Below are positions 1 to 10,375 of a DNA stretch of 64,000 nucleotides, in pieces (within the stretch, counting starts at the first letter, position 1; the number at the start of each line of letters is the position of its first letter). Source of the stretch: Flavobacterium covae (lineage in GTDB: Bacteria > Bacteroidota > Bacteroidia > Flavobacteriales > Flavobacteriaceae). The notes beneath the pieces are model-generated. The model saw only the letters and a list, made by a program, of their open reading frames with translations, searched no databases and was not told the DNA's origin. The DNA lies in contig CP067379.1 in assembly GCA_019565575.1 (NCBI GenBank), positions 806,001 to 870,000 of the forward strand, written 5' to 3'. The translations under genes and the position numbers were made by a program.

Positions 1-1
1 A

Positions 2-499
2 GAACATATTGCCACTAAAATAATCTATGTTGCCCCTAAAGTTATTGTTGCTAAACAAAAAATAGACATGGAAACCTATGAATATGAAAAACCACATTCT
101 ACTTTTTCCCTTCCAAGAGGAATGGCAAAAAAAGACCCTCTAGAAGACATGTTAGGATATATACCTGTCTCTCCAAAACATGACAACCATAAAGAATCAA
201 ACGAAAAAACAAAAACAAGCGAAATCTCTAATGAACAATTTCAATTATTACTAAAACAAGTAGCAGCTCAAGTAAAAACAAAAGATGATTTCAAAGAATA
301 TTTGTGTGGAAATTTTGAAATTCCTGTTGTTGTAAATGATGATAATGTAATGTCTTTCTCAGAATTGTGTAAATCTATCTCTGGAAAACAAATTAAAATA
401 ACATTCTTACAACTAAACAGAAATGATAACAGCAACTGCATTCAAAACATCAATATTCAATACAAAACCAAAAAATGGATGATTTGGGTTAAAGAGTAA
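2..499 (+). CDS. Partial T6SSiii-cluster protein, unassigned
   Basis: The frame is open from the window edge, so this is the 3' end of a longer gene; the first internal ATG is at 68. About 165 residues are visible. They contain a lysine-rich polar linker (K-E-S-N-E-K-T-K-T) followed by a more ordered C-terminal domain of about 80 residues ending in W-M-I-W-V-K-E. No signal peptide, membrane segment or catalytic motif is visible. It lies 34 bases upstream of tssH on the same strand and so probably belongs to the T6SS operon, but I do not recognise the family. It could be the C-terminus of one of the Bacteroidota-specific Tss proteins such as TssR; that is a guess from context only. Confidence 0.6.
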   Translation, partial: EHIATKIIYVAPKVIVAKQKIDMETYEYEKPHSTFSLPRGMAKKDPLEDMLGYIPVSPKHDNHKESNEKTKTSEISNEQFQLLLKQVAAQVKTKDDFKEYLCGNFEIPVVVNDDNVMSFSELCKSISGKQIKITFLQLNRNDNSNCIQNINIQYKTKKWMIWVKE

Positions 500-533
500 A
501 AACAATTTATTTTTTATAATAGACAAACTAAAA

Positions 534-3002
534 ATGAATCAAGAAATTACGTACAATACAGAAGTCAATAAAGCTATAGATATTGCACAAAAAATAGGTA
601 GAGAAAATTTAAACTCCCATTTTAATGGAGCTCACTTACTTAAAGCAATCCTTAATAGAGATTTATCCTTACTAAAACAACTAGAATCTCTAGGAATTGA
701 TGTATATTATATTGAAGAATGGGCGGAAGTTAAAATAGAAGAATCTCCAAAATCCACTAATCAATACTATTGTGAACCAGACGAAATTATAGATGAAATA
801 TTTGCCGAAGCAGATTCTATTAGAGAAGAACTAAAAGAAGATGAAATAACATTATTACATGTAATGACCGCCATTTGCACCCCTGGCGTTGCATTTAGTT
901 TTGAAAAAATGAAATCATTTCCTATAACAAGAAATGATTTAATTAAAGATACTTTTACAAGTACTTCAAAAAATCTTTCAACTTTCAACAAAAATGGCTT
1001 TTTACAAAAGTATTGTATAGACAAAAACCAAGAAATTAGATTAAAAAACAAAAAAGAATTACTAATAGGTAGAGATTTAGAAATCAATAACATTACCGAA
1101 ATACTTTGTAGATACAGTAAACAAAATGTAATTATACTAGGAGATTCTGGTATTGGAAAGACATCCTTAATAGAAGGTTTTGTTCAAAAAGTATTACTCA
1201 ATCAAATCCCTGACTTACTATCTCAAATAGAAATTTTTGAACTTGATATGGGAGCCTTAGTTGCAGGAGCATCTTATAAAGGAGAAATAGAAGACCGAAT
1301 AAAAAATATTGCGCAAGAACTTAAGCATATCCCTAAATCTATTTTGATAATAGAAGAATTTCACTCCCTATTTGGAGGCAATGGTTCCGACACAAACATA
1401 GTAAATTTACTAAAAAGTGAACTATCTAAAGGGCTTACAATCCTAGCTACCTCAACAATAGAAGAGTACACCAAAAAAATCGAAAAAGAACAAACCCTAT
1501 CAGGAATGTTCGAACTCATTAAATTGGAAGAAAAAGAGGACGAAACCCATTTTAGAATGTTGAAACAAACATTGCAAGATTACCAAAAACATCATGGAAT
1601 AACAATAGATGATGCTACTATAAAGGAAGCAATCCGATTTTCAAAACGATACATGAAAGAAAAAAGTCTACCAGCTTCTGCAATAGACTTGATAGATCAT
1701 ACCATGTCAGTACTTAAAACAACTGGAGATACTTTCATAAATGAAAGAGAGCATTTACTTAATCAAATTAAAAATATTGAGGAAAATATTGGAGAAATAG
1801 AAGAAGATGAATTAATGCAAAAGGCTGAATGGTTTCTAAATGATTTATTAAGCAAAACAAACTTTCTTTATACCACTTCAAATCATGACATTAATATTAA
1901 AAATTTACACTTTGAAGGAATTCCTGAAATTTTAAATTTCTGTCGAAAATATATTGAAACACTTGAAAAAATAGCTAATGAAAAAAGAACCCATATTACA
2001 GAACTTGATTTAGCCTTAATCATCTCGCAAAAAACAAATATTCCGATAGGAAAATTAAAAAATGAAGAAAAACAAAAGCTAAATGACATGGAAAAAATTC
2101 TTACCAAAAGAGTAGTAGGACAAGACCATGCCATCAGTATTGTTTCGGAAGCTATATTAGAATCTCGTTCAGGCTTAAGCAAAGCAGGACAGCCCATTGG
2201 TTCATTCTTTTTCTTAGGACCAACAGGAACAGGAAAAACAGAATTAGCAAAATCATTAGCCGAATTTCTTTTTCAAGATGAAAATGCTATCATTCGTTTT
2301 GATATGTCAGAATTTAAAGAAGAACATTCCGCAGCATTACTCTATGGTGCTCCTCCAGGGTATGTTGGCTATGAAGAAGGAGGACTATTGGTAAATAAAA
2401 TTAGACAAAAACCTTATTCTATCGTCTTATTTGATGAAATAGAAAAAGCTCATAGTTCCGTTTTTGATGTCTTTCTTCAACTAATGGATGAAGGAAAATT
2501 ACACGATAGACTAGGAAAAGAAGGCGATTTTTCTAACGCTATTATCCTATTTACATCTAACATTGGGTCTGATTTTATTGTAGAATCCTTTGAAAAAGAT
2601 GAAATACCTACAAACGCCAAATTACTTGAAATCATGAGCAGATATTTCAGACCCGAGTTCTTAGGCCGATTAACAGAATCTATTCCTTTTAGACCAATAA
2701 GCAAAATAAACGCATTAAAAATATTTGAAATTCATTTAAAAAAGGAGTTAATAGATTTAGCTAAAAGCATCCATATTAATTTAGTCGTAAGTCAAGAAGT
2801 TAAAGAACTCCTTGCTGAACAAGGATACGATGCAAAATACGGAGCACGTCCACTAAAAGGAATCATAAGAGGAAAACTCAGAAGACCTTTAGCGAAAAAA
2901 ATAGTCGCAATGGAATACAATGAAGGCGATACAGTCAAAGTTTCTCTAAAAAATGGAGAATTATGTTGGGAAAAAATCAAATTAAATATAGAGTTAAACT
3001 AA
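534..3002 (+). CDS. tssH: T6SS sheath-recycling AAA+ ATPase TssH (ClpV)
   Basis: This is a ClpB/ClpV-type double-ring ATPase of 822 residues. A Clp-N-like region covers about residues 1-150. AAA domain 1 has Walker A GDSGIGKT near residue 203; its Walker B is atypical (LIIEEFHS). AAA domain 2 has Walker A GPTGTGKT near 562, a pore loop GYVGYEEG near 608 and Walker B LFDEIEKAH near 631. A ClpB D2-small domain (GYDAKYGARPLK) starts near 763. ClpV strips the contracted TssB/TssC sheath in the cytoplasm so that it can be reused. The gene lies 14 bases before tssB and directly upstream of tssC, which supports ClpV rather than the heat-shock disaggregase ClpB. The frame is intact. Confidence 0.93.
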   Translation: MNQEITYNTEVNKAIDIAQKIGRENLNSHFNGAHLLKAILNRDLSLLKQLESLGIDVYYIEEWAEVKIEESPKSTNQYYCEPDEIIDEIFAEADSIREELKEDEITLLHVMTAICTPGVAFSFEKMKSFPITRNDLIKDTFTSTSKNLSTFNKNGFLQKYCIDKNQEIRLKNKKELLIGRDLEINNITEILCRYSKQNVIILGDSGIGKTSLIEGFVQKVLLNQIPDLLSQIEIFELDMGALVAGASYKGEIEDRIKNIAQELKHIPKSILIIEEFHSLFGGNGSDTNIVNLLKSELSKGLTILATSTIEEYTKKIEKEQTLSGMFELIKLEEKEDETHFRMLKQTLQDYQKHHGITIDDATIKEAIRFSKRYMKEKSLPASAIDLIDHTMSVLKTTGDTFINEREHLLNQIKNIEENIGEIEEDELMQKAEWFLNDLLSKTNFLYTTSNHDINIKNLHFEGIPEILNFCRKYIETLEKIANEKRTHITELDLALIISQKTNIPIGKLKNEEKQKLNDMEKILTKRVVGQDHAISIVSEAILESRSGLSKAGQPIGSFFFLGPTGTGKTELAKSLAEFLFQDENAIIRFDMSEFKEEHSAALLYGAPPGYVGYEEGGLLVNKIRQKPYSIVLFDEIEKAHSSVFDVFLQLMDEGKLHDRLGKEGDFSNAIILFTSNIGSDFIVESFEKDEIPTNAKLLEIMSRYFRPEFLGRLTESIPFRPISKINALKIFEIHLKKELIDLAKSIHINLVVSQEVKELLAEQGYDAKYGARPLKGIIRGKLRRPLAKKIVAMEYNEGDTVKVSLKNGELCWEKIKLNIELN

Positions 3003-3015
3003 TAAATTAAGTATT

Positions 3016-3465
3016 ATGTTATCAAATCATGGAATTGGTGGTAATGAAGTACCATTAGACGCAAACGAAGCAATAAGCGAAATCCCTCAAAACAGAACAA
3101 TTATTGCTCAAAAACTAACTGCAGAAAGTCCTGTAAAACCAGAACTAGTAGAAGGATTAACAACCATTGAAAAAGTGTTTGACCATTTTAAACCTGAAAT
3201 AAAGGTTGATTTTGAAAATTTAGATGGTTCTACTAAAATGGAAAATTTAAACTTTAAAAACCTTGGCGATTTTGGTGTAAAAGGAATTACTCAACAAAGT
3301 AACTTTTTGACAGGTCTAGAAACAGAAAAAGATCAGTATCAAAAAATTATTAAACAACTTAAAAGCAACAAAATCTTAAAAGGAGCTTTAGAAGATCCAG
3401 ATGCAAAAAAAGCATTATTAGATTCATTACAATCTCTTATTAAAGAACTAGAAGAAAACAAATAA
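3016..3465 (+). CDS. tssB: T6SS contractile sheath small subunit TssB (VipA)
   Basis: A 149-residue protein with the VipA layout: a short variable N-terminus, a central motif (FDHFKPEIKVDFENL) and a final helical segment rich in Lys and Glu (ALLDSLQSLIKELEE). TssB pairs with TssC to form the sheath that contracts to fire the Hcp tube. It sits 13 bases after tssH and 11 bases before tssC, so the three are almost certainly one transcript. The frame is intact and the length is normal for the Bacteroidota version. Confidence 0.9.
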   Translation: MLSNHGIGGNEVPLDANEAISEIPQNRTIIAQKLTAESPVKPELVEGLTTIEKVFDHFKPEIKVDFENLDGSTKMENLNFKNLGDFGVKGITQQSNFLTGLETEKDQYQKIIKQLKSNKILKGALEDPDAKKALLDSLQSLIKELEENK

Positions 3466-3476
3466 ACAGACTACTA

Positions 3477-4841
3477 ATGGCACAAAATAAAGAAAGTCAA
3501 CACGTTGACAGTACAGTTTTAGAACAAAAGAAGGGACAGGCTAATTTAGAAGGTAGCCTAGAAAAGTTAGCAAAATTTGGTGGTTTTGATCTATTAGAAA
3601 CAACCATTGAAGGAGCACAAAATTTAAATCCTGACAGAAAGGCAAGAAGAAAAATCTTTCTTTCTGAAAAAGAAAAAGAAAAAGAAAGAGAATCTTTAAA
3701 AAAAACACTTAAGCTTTGGGCTGAGGTTCTTTCCGATGCAACAAATATAACAGACATTGTTTCTAATTGCGAAGACAAAAGAAAAGAAGCCGAAGATTTA
3801 TTAAAGAAAAATTTATCAAGAGCCGTAGAAGTCACTAAAGAATTAGAAACTAATTATCGTACAATAGCTCTATTCTATAAAAACACAGAAACGGACAAAG
3901 TAAAAAATGTTACCGTTATTAATTCTGATTTAGAACAATTAAAAGATCTAGATAATACTCGATTTATAGATACAATTCATGCAGAATTAGTAAATAACTA
4001 TGACCGTTTAGATCTAAAAAACAACTATGGTATTTTAGTAATTCCAGGATATTTAGGTTCTAATAAAGTCGTAGAAAAATGGGCTAAAATTGCACATGAA
4101 AACAAAGTTATGCTAGTAACAGACTTTGAACATTTAGACGAACCAGATGACGTTATGGAAATGTTTGATCAAGCCTATCTAACAGGAGGCGAAGTATATC
4201 GTTCAAATGTATTAATGACTTGTAACTGGCTCGTTGGTAGAGGCCGATTTGAAGAAATTCAAGAAACAGAAGACCTATATGTTGCTCCTTCCAGCTGCCT
4301 TAGCAGGAAAAGTATACAAAACATTAATGTCTCAGGTAACAGCTGGTAAAAAATACGGAGGAATTAACGAAGTAGATGGCGTAAAATTTGATCTAAAAAG
4401 AGTGAAATTGCTAATTTAGAAAGCCTTGGATTAATTCCTATGGTAAACGAATACGGAAAAGTAATGGCATTTTCTGCTAAAACTCTTTTCAACGGTGATA
4501 ATTTGGGTCTACAAACCTATTCTGTTGTTAGGGTGTTTGACTACGTTACAAAAGTATTAATGGATTTCTTAAACAGAAGAGCTTTTGAAAACTTTACAGC
4601 CGTAACTCGTAAAGAAATCATGGGACAAATCGTTCGCTTCTTAGATTCAATAAGTGGCCCTGGAAAACTAATTGAAAATTTTGAAATAAAAAGATTTGAA
4701 CAAGATCCTATACAAAAAGATCGAATTCATTTAGACATTCACATGAAACCTTATTTCCCTGCTAAAAACTTCCTAATTAAAATGGATGGACACAAAGGAG
4801 ATGACGGAAATGAATGGGATACTGAGTACGAACAAAAATAA
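3477..4841 (+). CDS. tssC: T6SS contractile sheath large subunit TssC (VipB), two compensating frameshifts
   Basis: The protein reads as one TssC of about 454 residues only if two indels are corrected. After ...ETEDLYVAP the frame shifts +1 at 4288-4294, where CTTCCAG stands for an expected CTTCAG. It shifts back near 4400, where a run of A is one short (D-L-K-K-S-E-I-A-N-L is expected). Between them the protein continues in the +1 frame (AALAGKVYKTLMSQVTAGKKYGG; given only as orientation). The C-terminal part from 4440 carries the sheath-core region (VMAFSAKTLFNGDN). TssC forms the outer sheath with TssB. Because the two shifts cancel, I infer a sequencing or assembly error rather than a dead gene. 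Confidence 0.88.
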
Positions 4842-4850
4842 GAACCAACA

Positions 4851-4884
4851 AACAACCGTTTCTTTCAGAAACGGTTGTTTTTAT
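4851..4884 (+). terminator. Rho-independent terminator after tssC
   Basis: A perfect 12-bp stem (AACAACCGTTTC / GAAACGGTTGTT) with a 5-base loop is followed by a T-rich tract. It lies 10 bases after the tssC stop and should end the tssH-tssB-tssC transcript, with tssK starting a new unit about 120 bases on. Confidence 0.85.
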
Positions 4885-5003
4885 AAGTTAATAAAAAACA
4901 CTTCTTTAAACCTATTTAGCTCATATAAAACAACCTAAATAAAAAAAGTCTTCTTATTAACTTCTATTTGTTTTTTTTGAATTCAATCAAAAACACAAAA
5001 ATA

Positions 5004-6152
5004 ATGATAGAAAAACTAAATTATTTCCCTGTCAATTGGATTGACGGAATGAAAATAAACAAAAATCACTTTAATTCGATTCAAAACTTCATCAATGATT
5101 CCATAAAGGATACCGTGGGGTTGCATACGTCATTAATATCTTATGGCCTATTACCTGCTGATAATTCTATCAAATTAAACTTAATGGTAGATAGTCATAA
5201 ATCATTAAGAGTACAAGTACAGGAATGTCACGCCATAACACCTAATGGCTCCAGAATTGAAATAGATGACAGAAGCGAAACCGTTAACACTAACTCTACT
5301 TATTTAGAAGCCTCTTACGAAATTAAAGGAGATGAGAGTCTAAAATTATGGGTTTGTATTTCTGTTAATTATTTTAAAAGAATACCTTTTGGCGACTCTG
5401 ATCCTGAAGAAAATCCTCCAAGATACCCTTTTACAAAACCAGAATATCTATTAAGTCTTATCCCTGAAAATGAATTAGTAAACGAAACAGGTTTAGGAGG
5501 AAACTTTTTAATCATAGGAAAAGTACTCGTAAACTCATACGAGTCAAAAATAGATAATGCTTATATCCCCCCATCAGTATATGTAGGAAGCCACAAACGA
5601 CTACAAGAATTATATGATGAAATCAACCGTTTTTACGGACAGATAGAAGTATTTTCAATACAAATTGCTCAAAAGATTAACTCTAAAAAACAAGCAAATG
5701 AATTAGCCTTAATGATGCTATTAGTAACTGATAAAATATTAGATTATTTAGGAGTAGAAATTAATAAAATCAGATGGCTAGGAAAACACAAAGCACCTTC
5801 AGAAATGCTTCTTTCAGTTGTTGGTTTAGGCAGAACACTTAAAAACCTATTTGATTCAAAGTCTGGAGCAGGAAAAGAAGAATTGCTAAATTACTTTGCG
5901 GATTGGTGTAACGTTAATCAAGGTACCTTTGAAAATATTTTCTTAGAACTAATAAATAACAATTATAATCATAATCAAATTGATGTAAGTGTCTCAAAAA
6001 TTCACAAATTTATGGATGTATTCGAAAATCTCTTATCTTCTCTAAGTCGACTAGATTACATAGGTAAAAAACGAGATGGTAGTATTTTCGTATCCGAAAT
6101 TACGGACGAAAGAGACAGTCTATTGTACGGAAAAAGAAGTAAAAGTTTTTAG
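5004..6152 (+). CDS. tssK: T6SS baseplate protein TssK
   Basis: About 382 residues in the Bacteroidota TssK style. It opens with NYFPVNWIDGMKINKNHF, the family's N-terminal motif, followed by beta-rich segments (HAITPNGSRIEID, LWVCISVNYFKRIPF) and a helical C-terminal half. TssK connects the baseplate (TssE/F/G) to the membrane complex. The frame is open from 4968, but the ATG at 5004 is preferred because homologous proteins begin at or just before this motif. It is the first gene after the tssC terminator. Confidence 0.85.
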   Translation: MIEKLNYFPVNWIDGMKINKNHFNSIQNFINDSIKDTVGLHTSLISYGLLPADNSIKLNLMVDSHKSLRVQVQECHAITPNGSRIEIDDRSETVNTNSTYLEASYEIKGDESLKLWVCISVNYFKRIPFGDSDPEENPPRYPFTKPEYLLSLIPENELVNETGLGGNFLIIGKVLVNSYESKIDNAYIPPSVYVGSHKRLQELYDEINRFYGQIEVFSIQIAQKINSKKQANELALMMLLVTDKILDYLGVEINKIRWLGKHKAPSEMLLSVVGLGRTLKNLFDSKSGAGKEELLNYFADWCNVNQGTFENIFLELINNNYNHNQIDVSVSKIHKFMDVFENLLSSLSRLDYIGKKRDGSIFVSEITDERDSLLYGKRSKSF

Positions 6153-6163
6153 CAGATTAAACC

Positions 6164-6678
6164 ATGGAAATACTTAATAAAAAGAACGTTCTAAAGCGTT
6201 TATATCTTTTGTATTGTTTTTTGTAATAAGTGTAACTGTCTTTATGTCAGCACTCTTATTTAATACTTATTTTCCTTTTAGAGAAAACGAATTATTAAAA
6301 ACAGAAAACTTTAAACTCAAAAAAGAAATTGAAATTCAAAACAAATTTTCTTTTCAACTCGAAAAAGTCAAAACTACTGTAGACTCTATTAATGCACCAG
6401 GTCAAAATGATTTTTTCAATGAAAAACTGGCTCTTTCTTTGTTAGCAGAAATGTATAATCAGTTACCTAAAGATACACTGAAAAACAAAATAATGTATAA
6501 CAATACAATTATTGCTTTCAAAGATCTAATAGATGCAAAAAAACAAGTAAAACAATTGGCAACAAACCACAAACTAATGGATAGTTTGAGTACTATAAAC
6601 AAAACACTAAAGGATGAATACGATAAAATGAAACGCGATTTAGAAGTTTGTAGACAAATTTATCAACAAGCAGAATAA
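6164..6678 (+). CDS. tssO: T6SSiii inner-membrane protein, TssO-like, frameshifted near its start
   Basis: From the ATG at 6164 the protein would read MEILNKKNVL, then a one-base deletion near 6195 (CTAAAG for CTAAAAG) moves it into the frame KAFISFVLFFVISVTVFM and onward. That gives a short basic N-terminus, one membrane segment at about residues 12-32 and a periplasmic part with long coiled-coil helices (residues about 45-80 and 130-170). This single-anchor, coiled-coil layout and the position after tssK match TssO of T6SSiii clusters. The assignment rests on architecture and context; no catalytic motif exists to confirm it. Confidence 0.65.
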
Positions 6679-6696
6679 ACACTTAAAAACATAACA

Positions 6697-7218
6697 ATGA
6701 ATAGTATAAAAAAGTTATTTCTATGTTTTTACATGATAAGTTTTTATTGTGTTGCCCAAAAAAATGTAAAAAGCCCCATAATAGATAGTTGTCAGGTTAC
6801 TCAAACAAGACAAAAACTAGACGGTCGCTTCTTTGCTAGCCCTAATCCCATACTCTTTATAGTAAATAATAGCAATGGCATATTTACTACATTACAATTT
6901 GGAAAACGTAAACGCAAAATATTTATGTATTTCAAAATACATGACAACAGTGTTTGTATTGAAGAAAAAAAGATTTTCGATTTTAACTTTAAAAATGGGG
7001 ATGTGATACATTTAAAAAATCATTTCCCCATAAATTGTGATGGTATTTTTATTCATCAACTAAATCGAAGAACTTTTAAAAAATTAACAAGCCTAGAATT
7101 GAGTAGTATTAAAATTTTTACTGTACACAAAAATTATGAAATTTTAATAAATAAATCTCAAAATACAGAAATTATAAAAGATTTAACTTGTTTAAAAACT
7201 TATAAAATAAAGAAATAA
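6697..7218 (+). CDS. Small exported protein of the T6SS cluster, unassigned
   Basis: A 173-residue protein with an N-terminal signal peptide (basic MNSIKK, hydrophobic core, cleavage expected after FYCVAQ). The mature part is rich in Lys, Asn and beta-forming residues with no recognised motif. Its stop overlaps the start of the next gene (TAATG at 7216-7220), so the two are translationally coupled. In T6SSiii clusters this neighbourhood normally encodes periplasmic accessory proteins such as TssP; I cannot confirm that identity from the sequence. Confidence 0.6.
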   Translation: MNSIKKLFLCFYMISFYCVAQKNVKSPIIDSCQVTQTRQKLDGRFFASPNPILFIVNNSNGIFTTLQFGKRKRKIFMYFKIHDNSVCIEEKKIFDFNFKNGDVIHLKNHFPINCDGIFIHQLNRRTFKKLTSLELSSIKIFTVHKNYEILINKSQNTEIIKDLTCLKTYKIKK

Positions 7219-7910
7219 TGAGTCCAATACCAGAACTTAATTTATCTTTAGGAATGACAGACAATCCAGGTTCTCCTTTTTATGCAGGAAATGGAGAAAT
7301 AGGACGGGTTTCAAAAACAGACTCAGGGCTTCGAACACACAAAATTTCTTTGACAATATCTGATTTAGAAATCGGAAAAATTACCTTAACAATCAACAAA
7401 CAAAACGTAGAAATACCTACTTACAAAATGATTGTTAGTGATGACAAAACAAACGAAACAACTGTTTATCAAGTAACAAGAGATATGTTTAGTTTTGTTA
7501 AAAAAAATACCAAAAAAGGTATTTTATCTTTCTTTGGATTTAAAAATTTTGACAAAACTTCATTCTTATATGAAAACATCCCATACGAACCTACAGATGA
7601 AATAGAAATACTTCATATTTCAAAATATCGAAACATTTCACACGATAGTTTAATTTATCAATTTAACAATCCTCAAAAAGTATACATTTTTTCTGGCAAT
7701 ATTAATGAAATTACAATTCCAGAAAACAACCCTTATTTTATTATAATAGATAATAATGATGGTAAGAGCTTCATTGGTGACATACTTTATAGAGAAAAAT
7801 TCCTCAAATTAACTCCTAGAGTTGAATTAAAAATAATTAAAAGAAACAAAATTCCAAAAGAAATGGAAATAAACGAGAATGGAAGTATTCAAAAATTAAT
7901 TTATCTATAA
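7218..7910 (+). CDS. T6SS-cluster protein of unknown function
   Basis: A 230-residue protein without signal peptide or membrane segment. The N-terminal part is beta-rich (LRTHKISLTISDLEIGKITLT). A glycine/phenylalanine motif (FSFVKKNTKKG) follows, then further beta segments. It overlaps the upstream gene by four bases and ends two bases before tssE, so it belongs to the same operon and is probably a structural or baseplate-associated part. I do not recognise the family. Confidence 0.55.
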   Translation: MSPIPELNLSLGMTDNPGSPFYAGNGEIGRVSKTDSGLRTHKISLTISDLEIGKITLTINKQNVEIPTYKMIVSDDKTNETTVYQVTRDMFSFVKKNTKKGILSFFGFKNFDKTSFLYENIPYEPTDEIEILHISKYRNISHDSLIYQFNNPQKVYIFSGNINEITIPENNPYFIIIDNNDGKSFIGDILYREKFLKLTPRVELKIIKRNKIPKEMEINENGSIQKLIYL

Positions 7911-7912
7911 CA

Positions 7913-8344
7913 ATGATTAGAGGTTCATATTTTAAAATACCTATTGATTTTGACGGAATAATAAAAAAACAAGATGCTATAAACATTAGTATTGACACAT
8001 CAATAGCACAACATATTTTCTTAATAGCAACCACTTCATTTGGAGAGTGCAAATTTAATGATGACTATGGAACCGAAATATGGGAAACAGACTTTGATAT
8101 TTTAAAAAGTGATAATCTATTAAAAGAAACCATTACAAATACTTTAAAAAAAGCCATCTCAACATACGAAAAAAGGCTTTCTCTAGAAGACGTTACTATA
8201 GTTATATCTGATAAAAATATTGGAAACATAAGTCGAAAGAGAATCAAAAAATGTGTTTCTTTTAGCATTAAAGGACAAGTTTTTGAAACCAATAGACCCT
8301 TTTTATTCCAAAGCTCGTTTTTTGTCGGCCCCTTATCATATTAA
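7913..8344 (+). CDS. tssE: T6SS baseplate wedge protein TssE (gp25-like)
   Basis: A 143-residue protein of the gp25/lysozyme-like baseplate family. It has the hallmark F-x-D-D-Y-G-T-E-I-W-E-T-D-F segment in the middle, and a C-terminal beta part (VTIVISDKNIG...SFSIKGQV). gp25-type proteins trigger sheath polymerisation at the baseplate. It starts two bases after the upstream stop and is followed by tssF, the usual partner. Confidence 0.87.
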   Translation: MIRGSYFKIPIDFDGIIKKQDAINISIDTSIAQHIFLIATTSFGECKFNDDYGTEIWETDFDILKSDNLLKETITNTLKKAISTYEKRLSLEDVTIVISDKNIGNISRKRIKKCVSFSIKGQVFETNRPFLFQSSFFVGPLSY

Positions 8345-8374
8345 TTTTTCTTTTATCATCTAAAATAAAATACT

Positions 8375-10199
8375 ATGAATCAAGAACGCATCAAAGATCG
8401 TATTTTAAGAAAAGCATCTAGACTATGGGGCTTTAATGAATTACAAACAGAATCTTCTTTTGACCCCATTGTTGGATTATTACTAACTGCTTGTGCTTCC
8501 AGAATTAGAAAAATTAAATACTGATCTAGAAGATTCTAGATCAAGAATAATTGAAAGAGTATTAGACCTTATGTTTCCCGAAGAAGTATCAGGCGTAACT
8601 CCTTCTAGTGCTGTTGTACAATTGTTCCCTACAGAAAACAATATAAAAATATCAAAATACAATCAGTTTAAAGGAACTAAAAAAATCACCAATATTTATA
8701 ATCCTACTGAAATTATACACAAAGATGTCTTTTTGGCCCTACAATAGAAACTACATTAACTACCGCTAAAGTAGAATATTTAGCCTATGGAAATTCTTTA
8801 AAAAAAATTGATAATTTCTTTTTAACGATATTATCAATACTTCCGATAACTTCATACCAAAAGGAGAATTATGGATAGGATTAAAATGCACTGATACTGA
8901 AAATATTATCAATCCAACATTTTATGTAAACATTAACAATAGTTATCAAAAAGATCTATTCTTCTACTACTTACGACAAGCTAAAATATACTTCGGAAAT
9001 CAAGAGTTCTCTTTTAATGAAGGATATAACGCCACCGAAGAAGCCTTCAATTTTGAAAATATTGTTCGTAAAAATTATTCTAATCTAGACCAAATAAATA
9101 ATAGAATAAATAATTTTTATCTACCTAATTTTTTCACCTTAAATGGCACTATTAATCATACTGAAAAAACCGATGTAGATACATTGTTTCAACATTATTT
9201 TACAGGTCATAAGTTAGAACACGATAAGTCTATTATATGGCTACGAGTTGAATTAACCGAAACAATAGGGAATGACGTTCTAGAAAATGTATCCATAAAC
9301 CTCAACTGTTTACCCGTAGTAAACAAAAGGATTTCAAGAGCGTCTCATAGAGTTACAGGTGCTCTAAACATAGTTCCCGTAGATTCCGATGAATTTTTCT
9401 TAGACCTAGATTATGTTTCAAATGACGAAGGCTATCGTTACGATTTAAGAAATTACAATGATAATAAATCCGGAACCGTTACACTCAGACACGGAGGCGT
9501 TTCTCGTTTTGACCAAAGAAGAGCATCCGATCTCTTACAACAACTCCTAGAACTTATTAAAGATGAAACGGCTTCTTTTATGAGCATAGGAAACGACGCA
9601 ACCAGAGAAACTCTAAAACAAATTAACCAAAATGTTGCCGCTTTATATCAACTATCCAAAGAAAAAGATTTTGAAAAACCCAATAACCCCTACCTAACCG
9701 TTAATGCTACATCTAAAGACGAAGGTGGTTTCTTTTGTAATATAGCCTTTTGGACAACTCTAGGAGATGAAGCAAATGATATCAAAATTGGTACCGTTTT
9801 ATCCTTAGAAGAAGCAGGAACTATGCTCTTAGAAAAAAACATCATGTTAGTAACTCCAACCGTTGGTGGAAGAAAAGGACTGTCTACTAAAGATAAAATA
9901 CTCGAATACAGAAACTCCTTACTAACCCGCGGAAGAATTGTAACAATAGCTGACATTAAAGCATATGGTCTAAACCACTTTAAAAATACAATTACAAAGA
10001 TTGAAGTAAAAAAAGGAACCAAAAAGAAAGCTCTACAAAAGAAGGTTTTGCCAGAACAATAGATATCTATCTATATAAAAACACAGAAATAACAGAAGTC
10101 ATGAAAGAATCTGAATGGCACTATTTATGCGATAGCTTTTTAATTAATCTTAAAAAAGCATCCTCAAATGTGTACCCTTATACCCTAAACACCATCTAA
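8375..10199 (+). CDS. tssF: T6SS baseplate protein TssF, with four frameshifts
   Basis: The reading starts at MNQERIKDRILRKASRLWGF and continues through FPEEVSGVTPSSAVVQ, which fits TssF (an N-terminal LLxTAxASELxxL-type segment). It ends near YPYTLNTI at 10199, about 608 residues. Four single-base indels must be corrected: a CTTCCAG for CTTCAG at 8496-8502, T-run errors near 8733 and 8825, and an A-run deletion near 10025. The middle (9184-10062) is uninterrupted and carries DFFLDLDYVS-like and RHGGVSRFDQRR segments. TssF with TssG forms the baseplate wedge; tssG is not visible in this window. Confidence 0.8.
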
Positions 10200-10207
10200 A
10201 TTAATTC

Positions 10208-10329
10208 ATGAGTTTTACTTGGCGCACATATAAAGTCAAAAAGACGACACTTTACAATCAGTGGCAAGGGAATTGGGTATTAGCATAGAAACTCTAAAAT
10301 GGCATCATAATAACTATTGTCCTCATGAA
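10208..10329 (+). pseudogene. LysM-domain gene, 5' fragment cut by a palindromic repeat
   Basis: The gene starts nine bases after tssF with MSFTWRTYKVKK. After one corrected A-run indel it gives a LysM motif (YKVKKDDTLQSVARELGISI). The open frame then runs directly into the 46-bp palindrome at 10330 and into transposase 3'-end sequence, stopping at about 10411. LysM-bearing proteins are seen in T6SS clusters, where they may bind peptidoglycan. Only about 40 native residues remain, so the product is probably lost, unless an intact copy exists elsewhere. Confidence 0.6.
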
Positions 10330-10375
10330 CTGCTATTCCTACGATCTTTTTATAAAAAGATCGTAGGAATAGCAG
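10330..10375. repeat. 46-bp perfect palindrome related to the cassette-boundary repeat
   Basis: Two 22-bp arms (CTGCTATTCCTACGATCTTT... and its exact complement) flank a 2-base centre. One arm is a close variant of the GATCGTAGAAGTAGCAG terminus seen at the other cassette boundaries. It marks the exact point where the LysM gene is broken and the Rhs cassette array begins. Confidence 0.85.

Noticed and set aside
4234..4419. A separate small gene inside tssC
   Set aside because: Its translation is the missing middle of TssC, so it reflects two compensating indels.
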